This document shows positions 34,501 to 46,500 of a stretch of DNA of 64,000 nt, piece by piece; the stretch's first letter is position 1; every line of letters begins with the position of its first letter. Below the pieces are notes generated by a model. The model saw only the letters and a list, made by a program, of their open reading frames with translations. It was not told where the DNA came from and made no database searches. Source of the stretch: Lineus longissimus. Its lineage: Eukaryota > Nemertea > Pilidiophora > Heteronemertea > Lineidae. The stretch lies in assembly GCF_910592395.1 (NCBI RefSeq), contig NC_088317.1:1364001-1428000 (forward strand), written 5' to 3'. A program made the translations under genes and the position numbers.

Positions 34501-37500
34501 TCCTCCGTCTCAAACATCAACCTAAGATCTCGCGCACACTCCTCCACCTCATCTTTCTCCAGTTTAACTTTATCAAATTCCACCAACTTCTGCTTCAAGG
34601 TTTTCACCTCGGCTTCAGACTCCTGCAAATCAGACTTGGCAGCGCGGACCAAATCTTCTGTTTTTTTATTCCAAGCGTCAGCAGATGCGACCAACTTCTC
34701 GACTTGCGCCTCAGATCGTTTTAACTCAGACTGAGCCACATTTAACGTAACTTCAGCCTTCTCACTGACCAACGTCAACCTGGAGTCGAAATCTGCTTGC
34801 AATAAATCCAATCTGCGCTGTTTGGCATCGAGATTCTCCTGACAATCTCTGACAGATTTCTCGGCATTTTCCCGCACCATTCTCTCGTCATTTAACTGGC
34901 CTCTAAGATCTTTCACCAACACTTCAGACGCCTCCTTCTCCTCTCGCAAACTACGAATCAACTCCTTCAGTTGATCTTGTTCTTTGGCATCCTGGACTTT
35001 ATGAAAATCCATCATTGTCTTGTGATTATGAAGCTCCGCTTCCGTCTGCTTCAACTTGTTAAACACGTCAACATGGGCGTTGGCTTGAAACTGGAGCTGT
35101 GTCTCTAATTCATTGACTAGCTCACTAACCTGACCTTTCTCAGTGTGTAACTCACGAACCAAAGCCTCCAGTTTATTCTGTCCCTCCCACCCTGGATGCT
35201 TTCGTGACTCCAACACAGTCTTATAAACTCTAGAAGAGTCCTCCGCCTGTTTCAATTTCACACGCTGTTTCAGATTACCATCAGTCTGAAACCTCACTTC
35301 GTTCTCCAAAGCTTTAATCCGAGATAAGAGAGTTTCAACTTGCAAAGTGTTCTCTCGACTTTGCCGCGGATCGCCTCTAGTGGAGGTTTGAAGAGAGTCA
35401 TCGGAGACGGAGCGCACCATTGTTTTGGACCTGCAGTCCAGTGAGCTTGTGCCGGAAGTTGCTTGGTAACTGGGCTTGGAAGACTCCACAACTGCCCCAC
35501 TCATTTGCACAAACCCAGCTCTAATCTCATTAATTTTCTCAGACAGTTCTCTTCGTATACTCAAACCCATTGTAAATCTTTTCAAGATCAGTTCTATGTC
35601 ATTGAGAGCTTTCGTGGAACTTGTGTCAGTATTACTATTAGGAAGAAGACAATCATGACTGGACTGCCTCAACGGAGCATGGGAAACACTTGCTACGTTT
35701 GTGCTGACCTCATCCTGCCGCGGCCGACTCCCACTTGGCACAGGTTTCGAACATGGAGCGTTTGATCCGTCAACAAAAGAGGAATCGGAACTGCTAGCGC
35801 TAGTGCTAGCATAACCATCCGGAATCATACTGATTGCCTGACTAGAATGAACGTTTTCAGAATCTGTCGATGTCTGGATGCAGTTCAGTGATTCATTTAG
35901 TGGGTGGGTGTTATGGCAGGACTCGGGCACACAGAATGGTGAGGTTTGAGCAGATGACTGGTGGTCCTGATTTCGATGGGTTTCGATGGAACATTGAGCA
36001 GAATCAACTTGGGATGGTCCTAGTGGTGAAAGTTCGTGACTATCGAAGCTGGCGGATCTGTGTGGCCCCTTCTTTGCTGGACGTGGCTTGTTTTGGTCTG
36101 AAATCAAAAATGGTCAACTTTGTAAATGTTCCGCACTTTAGGATAACAATACCCAGCATGCGCTTAGAATGCAAAAATGAGAAATAAAGTACAAGTTTGT
36201 TCGATAAGTTTTGCGCATTTTACTTCTTGTTACCATGCCAAGAAAGAAATCTAAAACAAAACATGTACTAGAAGTACAAACCATTCAAATAATTTGATTT
36301 ATTTGCGACGGCATTGCAATCTTGAATATAGGAACATCATGTGGTTTGAACTCGTCAGGTGCCGCACCTTTTATTGAGGAATACTGTCTATTCTGGAAGG
36401 GATAAAGCTCACCTGACCCGCTTCCCAAAATCGCAAACAACGCCGATTTCTGTAGCACTGGCTTCTCTTGAGGGTGGTTTGGCCAAGGTTCTTTAGGCAG
36501 CGGCACACTACAGGAAGGACTGGCCATACCAAAGGTGGGACTCGCAGACCTTCTTCGCATTTTGTTTTTACCTTAACGATATGAAGACAAACTTACTCAA
36601 GGATATTTTGTTTGCTCTCGTGTAGGCGCTCAAATCATCAAATTCCTGAATAATTTTTTATTTCTCGCATGACCTATAAGTTCTATTCTGTACTTCGTGA
36701 ATATGATTTTGAGTTAGTGTTGGCATTCAACAACAGTCCCTATCAGCAATATTTCTGAAAAGCAATACATGCTCATACCAAAGGCATCTATCCCAAAGCA
36801 ATACACTGGTCACACTGAAGGCATCTTTCTCACACCCTGGCAATGATCTACAGCTCATTCATTTCACATCGCAAGAAGACCATTATCCCCCTCTTCCAAC
36901 TGTTGTGCACTACTGGCACATGGATGGTCTCCGATCTGCCTTCATTTTCAAAAGTTTACCTTGATTTCCACCACCGGCTTCTTCATCTTTTATGAATCCT
37001 GGACTCAGACCCGCCATCCCAGAGCTTGGCCCAGCTGATGCAGGTCGCGACTGTATTGTCCCATCACTGGAGACACCAGCCTCCTCCTTGGGGACCTTAA
37101 TACCCAAATCCACTTCAATTTGTGTCTTCCTGTGCCGGAGTTCTTTAACTTGTGCCTCCGTCCTGTCAATATCCATATGAAGAGCTGCTTTCCTTGACAG
37201 AGGGATACCGGGACTCAGTAACTTCAGATGCTTTTGCTGAAGACTCTCTTCGATTTCTTCCAAGGTAGAGCTGATTTCTTCCAGCTGAAAATATATCAGA
37301 AGTTAAAGCAACTGCTTTGTGGCATTGGCTGTCACGATGGTATGATGGTTTTGTCAAGTGATGAAGGCGAAAAGACGAATTCTAGTGTAACTTTGGCGGT
37401 CATTCAGTACTGCAGTCACTCAGCTGAGATAGGGTAACTTGCAATGTAACACTGCCAGACAGACAAACTTACCTTGTCAAGCTGCTCTTTGGAGTTACCC

Positions 37501-37555
37501 TCCATACTCTGGGTGCTGCCGGCAGGGGGCAGACCAGGAACACCCTCCATTCCAC
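20461..37555 (-). CDS. Giant coiled-coil / C2H2 zinc-finger protein (>=5,010 aa)
   Basis: Minus-strand exons: 37555-37473, 37284-36960, 36571-36413, 36097-27432, 27192-26962, 26805-26719, 26424-26206, 25966-25829 and 25584-20461 (TGA). All junctions are GT/AG. The phases agree at every step (0, 1, 1, then 0 at all later joins), giving 5,010 residues from the first exon seen. The N-terminal ATG lies upstream and is not settled; 38992-38917 is a weak candidate. Visible order: helical region (about 30-90), S/P-rich linker (SASPTFGMASPS), coiled coil from about 430 to 3,150, basic S/P-rich linker (KSPSKGAKPRPKSPARARSP), then 14 zinc fingers interleaved with long disordered spacers. A protein this long with a coiled-coil rod and DNA-binding fingers could tether chromatin or a spindle/nuclear structure, which is inference only. 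Two adjacent genes sharing a read-through transcript is the main alternative. Confidence 0.65.
27432..36097 (-). CDS. Giant coiled-coil exon (2,889 codons)
   Basis: One uninterrupted 8,666-nt exon of the giant gene. After a serine-rich head (HRSASFDSHELSPLGPS), heptad-patterned helix runs nearly throughout, rich in E, K, L and Q with many LEKEVE/LKKQNRKL-like segments. Short breaks occur, for example an S/G-rich stretch (GSSSDYCTGSDASSGSSPV). Near its C-terminal end a CxxC motif (HFCHQCGVLL) sits in an acidic linker. Length and pattern resemble golgins, CENP-E/F-type or centrosomal rods; none is specifically recognised. Long antisense frames opposite it are shadows of its biased composition. 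Confidence 0.85.
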
Positions 37556-38939
37556 CTGAAGGTATAAAGATCAAGTAGCCTTAAAAACTTATCTATTTCA
37601 ACACCACATTCTAACAAAACACTTCGAACATGAAGAAACACTTTGGATGAAAAACAGCAATTTGACCTTGTGAGGCCAACTACATACTCTCAAATCTCCA
37701 TTCATCAATAATCTAATATAAGTCTGCCAATCCTACAAAGGTAAGTTAAGTATTTAGTCCACTGGGTCATAAGAGATAAACATTTACTGTCAATTCAACA
37801 ACCCAGGTCATGGACTGGAGGCCTCGTGTCCACGCTGACAGGAAATGAAATTCAACCAAGAAGTTCAACAAGATTTTGTTTGTAAACAAGGGTTGTGTTG
37901 CAAAACTGGCGATTCATTGTGGAGAAATAATTAGTAAATTACTCTGAATGTTTGAGTAAAACTAGAAAATATATCTCCATTACTTCTTATAAAAAGCAGT
38001 TCAAGAGATCGATTAGATATTATATAAGAAATAATAGTGTGGCTGACCCTGAGTGAAATGTTCCTAGTAACTGAGTAGGTACTAACTAGGTAGCGACCGA
38101 ATGCAAAAGAATTGAAGATTTCAACATCGTTTGTTTGGGCGCTGACCAATCATGCATTTCACTGGAACAAAGGGTCAGTCACAGAAGCTCATGACATTGT
38201 CCGAAATTGGCTTAAGCCTTCTGGACTGTTCCGAGTTGAGCGTGCGCATAACTTGTTCTGCTAGGCCTAGACTAGTGCTAGTTAGGCTATGGGCTCTGCC
38301 GAGCTGGTTTGTCTTTGTCAAAATTGTCCATTCCTGGAAACCGGAGATCGTACAGACTGGTTGTGCCCCTCAATAAACTGTTCATAACCTCACAACAGTA
38401 ACTCTGAACGTATTTGACAGACTAGAAACAATAACAACATTATGCACAGTGTAGCTAGGCCTATACAATGCATGCAGTGCTTACAGAAAATGCCTTGTGC
38501 AATGGCCAATGCATTTATATCATTAATGGCATTATCTCACATCTCACTTTTCAGTGAAATTTGTTGTATATTTTTGTTGAATGAAAAAGGCTTCAAAAGC
38601 ATGCAATCATAACATGCGAGCTAACCTTTCACTGCATAGGATGCAATCAAAGATATAAGGCCATTATTTTATTATTTTGGTTCCGTTTTCCTGAGCTAGA
38701 CAGCCATTTTACTGAGTGTCTGCATTGAAAAGCACCGAAAACATCAACATGACACTGATGTGTACATTCTTTGTACATGTACATACATGCATTCGTTCGG
38801 GTCACGTGAACAGACTTCGGACGCATTCGGAAATTAATTGATTAGATGGTGTCGCCATCTGTTCGTAATCGGTAAAACTGAGATCAGGGCGGGAAAAAGT
38901 AGAATTTTGAAATTACCGCGAAGATGGACCCCTTCTACA

Positions 38940-39022
38940 GGGTGACCCAGAATTATTTTCCCTCTCGCAATAGAATTATGTTGTGTATCCATGGTGTGAG
39001 GGAAAATATTTCTGGGCCACCC
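38940..39022. repeat. 83-bp hairpin element (snapback MITE-like)
   Basis: A 25-base arm (38940-38964, starting GGGTGACCCAGAATTATT) is repeated inversely at 38998-39022 with two mismatches, around a 33-base loop. There is no clear target duplication. Confidence 0.6.
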
Positions 39023-39568
39023 AGTAGTGTAATAGAAATAAAACGGATGAAATGCCTTAGTCGTTCTCAGTGAAAGACGAACATTAACCCCTGATTTCCT
39101 CAGGATACAAACGCCATGTCCATGCCCGAGTTGCCAGTCAGTCTGTCAGTTGCATGCTCCTCCCCTTGCACATATCACTAAGCTCGGTAAGGGTCGAGTG
39201 AAAAGCTCTAAAGCTGAAGATGATTGGAGGCCATGGTTCCTTTAAAGCATTAGAGTAGACATCCGTCGGTCTAAGAATACTTGGTGACAAAAATCATTAT
39301 TAGGTCCAGAGAAGAGATCGTTTTCTTTCTTTGTTTTGACGTTTTGCGCTTTGAGTGATGACTATTGTGACATACAACAAAGGCCTCTGTGAAATACAGA
39401 ACTAACAAGCAGTAGATAAGATGGAACTTTGATAACAACCAGAAATGATAGGTAATGGCCACTGATAGAAACATGGGAGAGTGGTCAAGTCTTGCGCCCT
39501 TGAAACGAAAAATAGAAATCTCTATTCCACGGACCGTACAATAAAAGACATAATTTCCTTTCCCATAA

Positions 39569-39740
39569 GGCCGAAGTTACATAGACCTCATTCGTTCAAT
39601 TCCCAGGACTCATTTTCCCCTTTTGCTTTCGTTCCCCTGAAAAAGCACGGCCTTGTGGCGTGCATTCACCGAGGAATGAAAGAAAAACCCGGAAAGTGAC
39701 TCGTGGTAAATGAACGAATGAGGTCTATGTAACTTCGGCC
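39569..39740. mobile_element. MITE with 30-bp perfect TIRs and TAA target duplication
   Basis: GGCCGAAGTTACATAGACCT and the next ten bases (39569-39598) recur as a perfect inverse complement ending at 39740. TAA flanks both sides (39566-39568, 39741-39743). A 3-bp TWA duplication and G-rich termini fit a PIF/Harbinger-type non-autonomous element of 172 bp with no coding capacity. Confidence 0.8.
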
Positions 39741-40394
39741 TAAGACGTCGAAAATGAAACTAACTTTTCCTTTTAAAATGTGGATGTCATGTCTCAGGAT
39801 TTGAAATTGACAAGGAGTTCAGGCTGAAATATTCAATTACTTGAGAACTATATTGAGCCATGGAGACATTTATCTGATCTAATGTATCAGGTTATATCAT
39901 TCAAAATAGCAGTTAAGGAATGGCTTCGAACTAAATATAGAGAAGGGGAGTTACAAAGAATTCAACGGCCCAATGCCGCAATCTTCTTATTCTTGCTCCA
40001 GTCTTTGTCAACAAAAAGGCCTAGTTTTCTCTAATACATATTTGAAAATGACTGACGATTCGTCTACAGTAGGCCTAGTCGTTTTAAAATGTGCAAGAAT
40101 ATTCACCTTTCGGATCAACCAATAAGCGCGGGTATACACCTTTCCAGAAATGGGGCGCTGAGTGTCCAAAATAGTGATGTCATAAGGGGAAACTAGGCCT
40201 TATGGTGGAGGGACAAAGGAGATAGTCATGGTTGACCAACATACTTGAATGCCTTTAATGACGAACAAGGGGGAATAAGTTAGTTCCAATGCAAGCCACC
40301 AATTTCGGTATAGCCTGTGTTGTTCGCAAACCTGTTCGCGTCTCACCCAGGTAGAACGCTCTTTCTTATGCTAATGACTCTCTATTCCGGGTAT

Positions 40395-40400
40395 TATAAA
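40395..40400 (+). promoter_or_regulatory. TATA-like box of the SLC6 gene
   Basis: TATAAA within GTATTATAAAGCAGGG lies 163 bases before the start codon at 40563. It would place transcription start near 40425-40430 and give a leader of roughly 135 bases. Confidence 0.45.
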
Positions 40401-40562
40401 GCAGGGCTGGGTTCGTCTTGACAATCTCCCGGCTCGTTCCACAGTGCCAAGAAGGCGTCCACTTTTCGAAAACGAATGACGGAAAATTCGAATTAAATCT
40501 AGTTTACAGTGCATTTTGTTCGGACTGGAGAAGTTTTATAAACTTCTTTAGACTTTGTCGCC

Positions 40563-43500
40563 ATGGGGGACGCTATCTATGAGGTTCGGCTGGAATGCTT
40601 GGATGGTGATATGAGACGGGTGGAAAGAAAGGTGGACGAACTTCTGAAAAGACCGGTGAGTAAACCTAGAAATCCACCTTTCACCAGTTTCAACATGGTC
40701 AAATAGCTGGCATTTTCCGGGGTAGCTTTCAGGCCTGTGTGTTTGCTTGAACAAATTTAACCCTCCGTTTCAAACTCCAGTTCGTGTTCGGAGAAACCTG
40801 ATAAAGGTTTCTAGGTGTCGTGATCGCAATTTCTATAGCAATTTCCGGTTTATCAAGTGTCGGCCAGAATGTTGTAATAATATAACAACTCCCTGTCTCA
40901 ACGAAAGCCGAGAAGCAAGGCCAACCGCGCATAAGAGAAATCGAGGGCATTTTCAAAGAAAACTTTGATAAATACATTTACACGGCGTCTTGCAGAAGCT
41001 GCATAATGTCGATGCAGTGGACGCGCTACTCGCCGCGCGAACAAGACAAAGAAAGGGCGTGTCTTTGGATTTTGTCTATTGTCTGTCTTGTCGTTTTGAC
41101 CACAAAACCTTTATCCTCCGGCATGGGCCGTTCTGTAATATCGGGTATCTATCCACCATGTTGACGTTGATCGGTGTTTTTCACAAGTACTTTGTCTGAG
41201 TAGTCGGCGCATAAGGCCTTGGATACTTCATAAGTAGAGTAGCCCTGTTTACTGGTGGGGAAAAACAAATACTTCTATAAACTTCCTTGTCGACTCCATG
41301 GCTTTGGAGTGTTGACCATGTACTCTGAAATTGATTGTTTGGCGGTTATTGCTCCAAACCAACCGCTGTCACATCAGTATTGTAACACACGTGGAGACGT
41401 CTCGACGCAAGCGTCATTCGTGGCGAGTAGAGCTCCCAAGGGCGACACAGAGCAATGTTTGCAGTGCCAGTAGGACTTTTACCATCAACTCGTCCAAATA
41501 GAACCCGCTATCACCGAAAAAAAAAATCATATATATATACATGTATACTGAAAAACAATTCTTCGACCTATGAATGAATAAATCTACAGCATTATTTTGC
41601 CCCTTCATGATCCACATATATTCCCTAGCTTATTTTTTCTCTCAACAAAGTTGGACAATGTTTGTTTTGGCAAAAAACCAACATTGCACGCCTGACGAAG
41701 TGATGATGAATAATATTGCACATGTATGTCTGCCTCGGGCAAGTTCGACAAGCGGTCAAATAATACAAACGGAGTGTTCAATCTGGAGACACCACAATCC
41801 AATTGCCCATCGTCCACAAAGCCTCCTGAAAAGATTCTTTCCAAATGGACATCGTAGATGCATTCTTAGATATCATCTGTCTATCTAATCATTTGTCTCA
41901 CAAACCCTCACAAAGCCGCCTAATAACAAGGCGTTGGTTATTTTGTACCCCTTTTGCATTGTGTGCGGTTTTGGTGGTCAACTGTCTTTCACAAAATTAC
42001 GGCATCAATTGTCACAGATTGCTGTGTTGACCATTGAGTCTGAGATTTAGAGGCGTTCATGTTTGACAGAGTTGGGAGTCCGAAACACTTATGACAAGAC
42101 ACCACATCCAGGAGGGTTGACATATTATTTCATGGGCGAAACGGCACCGACGCTATTTAGCTGATTGATGTAGACTCCCGGGGCAGTCCACTGCGTCATC
42201 CTATCGGATCTCCTCGTACCGGGCGACAGGACGAGGCCGGTCCAAGGTGTCCGGAGTGTAATCTAGATGTGCCTGTTACAAATAGATCTATCATACAGGC
42301 AGGTACGCGTTTTGCGCTGGTGCCAACACAACAACAAACACAAGGTTTTAAACTGAAGAAAGAGGCCAATAGCTACGCATTCTCGCGCTGAATATGTACC
42401 GAGCTTCCTACAGCAAAGACACGTCTGTTATCAACGATAGGTCGACGCAGCTGTGAATGGTAATACAAAACTAAAAGTATATTTGTTTACAAAAAGGCTT
42501 ATGCATCGGATTTCGAGTTCAAAGAAGGTTGCGTCAAAGCTTATAAATCACAAATTGAATTTGTAGGCCCTTTTGCTTTTGTTGTCTCGAGCCCTTATTG
42601 ACAATTTTCAAAGTCTATGCAGGTATAAAGGATTAAGCTTTGACAAGGGTCAGTGTTAAAAGTATTCTTTTGTATTTAGAAAAGTATTCTTTTGTATTTA
42701 GGAAAGCGACTCTACTTTCCATCGGGTCATTGTGAACTTCGGCTAATCTTTATTCAAGGGTAATCTTGGTGGTCTTTCGAAATCCTAGTGATCTGTCTAC
42801 GCCCATTTCATTAAAGGCACACTCGTCCCGTGAATTCTTCCACAACTAAACTTGTGACATTTTGAATGAATTTGTTCGACAAGGCTCCAATCTTCATCAA
42901 ACTTCGCCTTGGTGTCCATGTAGTTGCGGAACCTGCTAATGCTGCCGACAACGGACTTTTCAAATTCCAACTTTATTGGATTGCCACTCTTTGTCAAGTT
43001 TATTTCCATTTCCTACGTGTGTACACTGGAATGGGACAGCCCTCGGCAACCCGCCCAGGTATTTCCGCCTCAACAATTAAGATTTAGAACAATGCGACTT
43101 TGGCTTGTGTTTATAGGAGGAATTTTACCAAGACCTTTGTCTTGATTGACGCTTTATTGGTTCGTGGCGATGTTGTCATCCACAGAAGTCCATTGTCTGA
43201 ACCTTTCTATCAAGGCGGATGAGTTCTGGTTTGGAAGACATGTTTTCATTGTATTTTCGAACTGTCAAAACGTATTTTGCGCACTTTTTAGTGAGTAAGA
43301 ATACGGTGATTTCTTTTGCATCTTGAAGCAAGAAACGCCGAATCTGTCCTTTTAAAGCCAGGGGCGATAAAATATAAAATTACACAGGAAGTGTAAGGCC
43401 TTTGAACTAGGACAGAAAAAGCTCACTGGATCAAAATCGACACTGCTACGAATTGGGGACACGAAAGATCCCAATAAAGGATAGGATATACATGTAGCTT

Positions 43501-46500
43501 ACTGCTCTGATCTACACCTATCACCAGCATAGTATATATTGTAGGCCAGAACAGAGCGCCTACCGGCCATTCAACTTTTCAAAAGATATAGTAAGAAGGG
43601 GTCGACCTCAATGCCTATCACTCAATGCTACCGATCTATATATTCTAAGAATGGAGCACAATATATGAGTTATGAGATTCGTCATAAAAAGACTCGTTCA
43701 AGAAGTTATTAGAGTGTGTCGCTGTTTCGTGGTATGTATGATGTACCCTATGATATAAGCCTAATTGGGCCTGAGTAATGATTGATTGAATCACACATGC
43801 AAGACCAAATCTAAATCTCTTATGTAGAATAGATTCCAATAATGCTCTTCTTGCTTTACCTCGGCGTTAAATTCTCATTCGTTGAGATTATTAAGAAAGT
43901 ATACTACAAAGATTCGAATTAAATACCATCGGGTTGTCTTTTTAGCTGTAGTTACCTTTTCAGTGCCAGTTGAATGAGCTGGAGATATCTTGGCCACGAA
44001 GGTTTCAGAAAGAGCAGTTTCTGTACATCAGTCATTTGGTATCTTGACTCTCATCTTTGCCGTTATGAGCATTAGAACGGCGTCGAATCATTACGCAATC
44101 CCTGTTACTTTTTCTAAACACACTCCACACATTTTATCTTTTCAGGTGTACCAGGGAAAAAAAGCAAAAGTAAGTTGCTGCATTCATAATCAATGAAAAG
44201 CATCAAACGTCTCCAGATTCCTATGGACATGCATGTACACCGTTTACTCTGTAACAGGGAGATGGTAGACTCCCTGGACAGCATATTGGGTCATCCTAAT
44301 CTGGTCTCCTTATTGACGAGGCCGGTACACTGCGTCCAGAGTGTAGGAGACACCTGTTCTAGAGATTCTTTTTGGGTGCGTGTGGTACAGATGATGTCGT
44401 ACAATGGGTTATGCGTTTTCGTTTTTGGAGGCTGCCAAAACCGACTAACCAAAATCTGGAAAAAGACGAAAACTTGAAACTCAAAACCTACAACGCGGTC
44501 TTGTCTCTTCCAGCATGTACAGTCAGATGTCGATGATGGCACGGTGGATTTCTCCATGGACGAGAATGAGGATCGAGGCAACTGGACGGGCCGTTTCGAC
44601 TTCTTGCTGTCCTGTTTAGGTTATGCCGTCGGTCTCGGCAACGTCTGGCGTTTCCCGTACCTCTGTTACAGGAATGGAGGAGGTAGGTCAACTGTCAAGG
44701 TCATAGGTCAAGGTCAACGGCATAGGTCAAGGTCAACGGGTGTGAAGCTGCATGAAGCAAGTTAAACAGCTCGCAGCTTCTCGTGTTCCAATACTAAAAC
44801 GTTCTCGTACTCGTCGCAAGGCTTGCGAAACCTGCCTGTATGGTCATATGGGCATTATCGGATTACACGAAGCGATGACGATGGTGAAGACGATGGTGAT
44901 GGTGGTTCCGTAGCTGCTTATGAGAAATTACCACCGACCTCACACTTTCCGATTTTCTATATCATCTTCCAGGTGCCTTCTTCATCCCCTACTGCATCAT
45001 GTTGGTGTTCGTAGGGATTCCCATCTTCTTCCTCGAGTTGTCCCTTGGACAGTTCACAAGCAGTGGTCCCTTCACCTGCTGGAGCTTCGCCCCGATGTTC
45101 ACTGGTGTAGGCGTGGCCATGGTCATCGTGTCCGGTCTTGTCGCGATCTACTACAACATGATAATCGCCTGGTCCCTCTTCTACATGTTCGCCTCGTTCA
45201 CGTCGGAGTTGCCGTGGTCGAGCTGTGATCTGATAGATGGCGCTGATCGACGTAAGTACAAGAGCCCTCTGGGTTCAGATTGAAATATATTACAATGACC
45301 TTGCTCCTCAACTTTAAACGCTTCTTTTTTTCTCTTTGCCAGCTTTCTTTCTCTTTGTCGTTCTTTTTTGCCACCCGCTCTCCCCACACGCTTGTTGCGT
45401 GCCTCTACGATTGGGCACCAATGAGGGTTATCGGTATATCATACCAACGAATTCTGATGACGTCGCCATTGGACTTCTCTGTGGTATAATTCAGACACTA
45501 TTGTGTTTGTTCCATCTATTCTCTCTGTCCATAATACTGGTATCCCTTCGTCATTTCAGTTTGTTCGACATTCCTGAGTGAAGTGACCAGCAAAAAAAAC
45601 TGCACAGACAATGGACCAGGCTTCATGGCCAACATCACAGATGGTATTTGCTACAACGGCAGCATGACCTTCGGCATCTGGAACGAGACCCAGCTGGAGG
45701 AGGTGGGCCTGAAGAGGATCCTCCCAGCTGAGGAGTACCTCTACGGCCGAGCGCTCGGCAGGAAGTACAGCGAAGGACTGCACGACCTTGGACCAATCCG
45801 ATGGGAACTAGCGCTATGTCTGCTTCTCGGTTGGATCATTGTTTTCTTCTCCCTGATCAAGGGTGTGAAGTCGTCCGGAAAGGTAGGGTTTTGTCAGGCT
45901 TTGTAAGATGATGCAACCAGTTAGACACAGCGCCTAATACTGATGGCGAATCACAAGCAGTTTAGGAGACTTCTCCAATTCGCCCAGAGAAATTCTGTTG
46001 TTTTCAGAGCCATGCGTAAACATCGACACTCGTCTGTGTGGTAGGGGTATGATACCAACAACTACACGCCATAACTCGACTATGTGGACCCCCAGCTCCT
46101 GGCTATAGTCCCCCCCCCCCCTCAAAAATCCCCTTCTCTTCCAGGTTGTCTACTTCACTGCCACCTTCCCCTACATCGTGTTGACCATTCTCCTCGTCCG
46201 GGGCCTGACCCTTCCCAACATGGCAGACGGCATCAGATTCTACCTGAATCCCGACTTAGATAGGCTAAAAGACGCGGGAGTATGGAAGGATGCCGCCGTG
46301 CAGATCTTCTTCTCTCTCTCCGCCTCGTGGGGAGGCTTGATCACTCTTGCTAGTTACAATAGGTTCCATACCGACGCTCTCAGGTATGTTCAGCTTCTGA
46401 AACACTTATTATTACCGAAAGCATTTTGACCAAAACTCAGTGAAGACATTAGGCAACTTCACGAAATGTTTAGACTGTTCTCGAATGACTACTGACATTT

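Larger units (their letters stand above)
37556..40562. other. Head-to-head promoter interval with two MITE-like elements
   Basis: This lies between the giant minus-strand gene and the plus-strand SLC6 gene. It contains an E-box GTCACGTGAA (38801-38810), a short hairpin element (38940-39022), a 172-bp MITE (39569-39740) and a TATA-like box (40395-40400). The giant gene's missing first exon should lie here. I see no independent gene. Confidence 0.5.

Noticed and set aside
38924-39076. 50-codon plus-strand frame starting MDPFYRVTQNYFPS
   Set aside because: It is produced by reading through the hairpin element; no donor, acceptor or family similarity.
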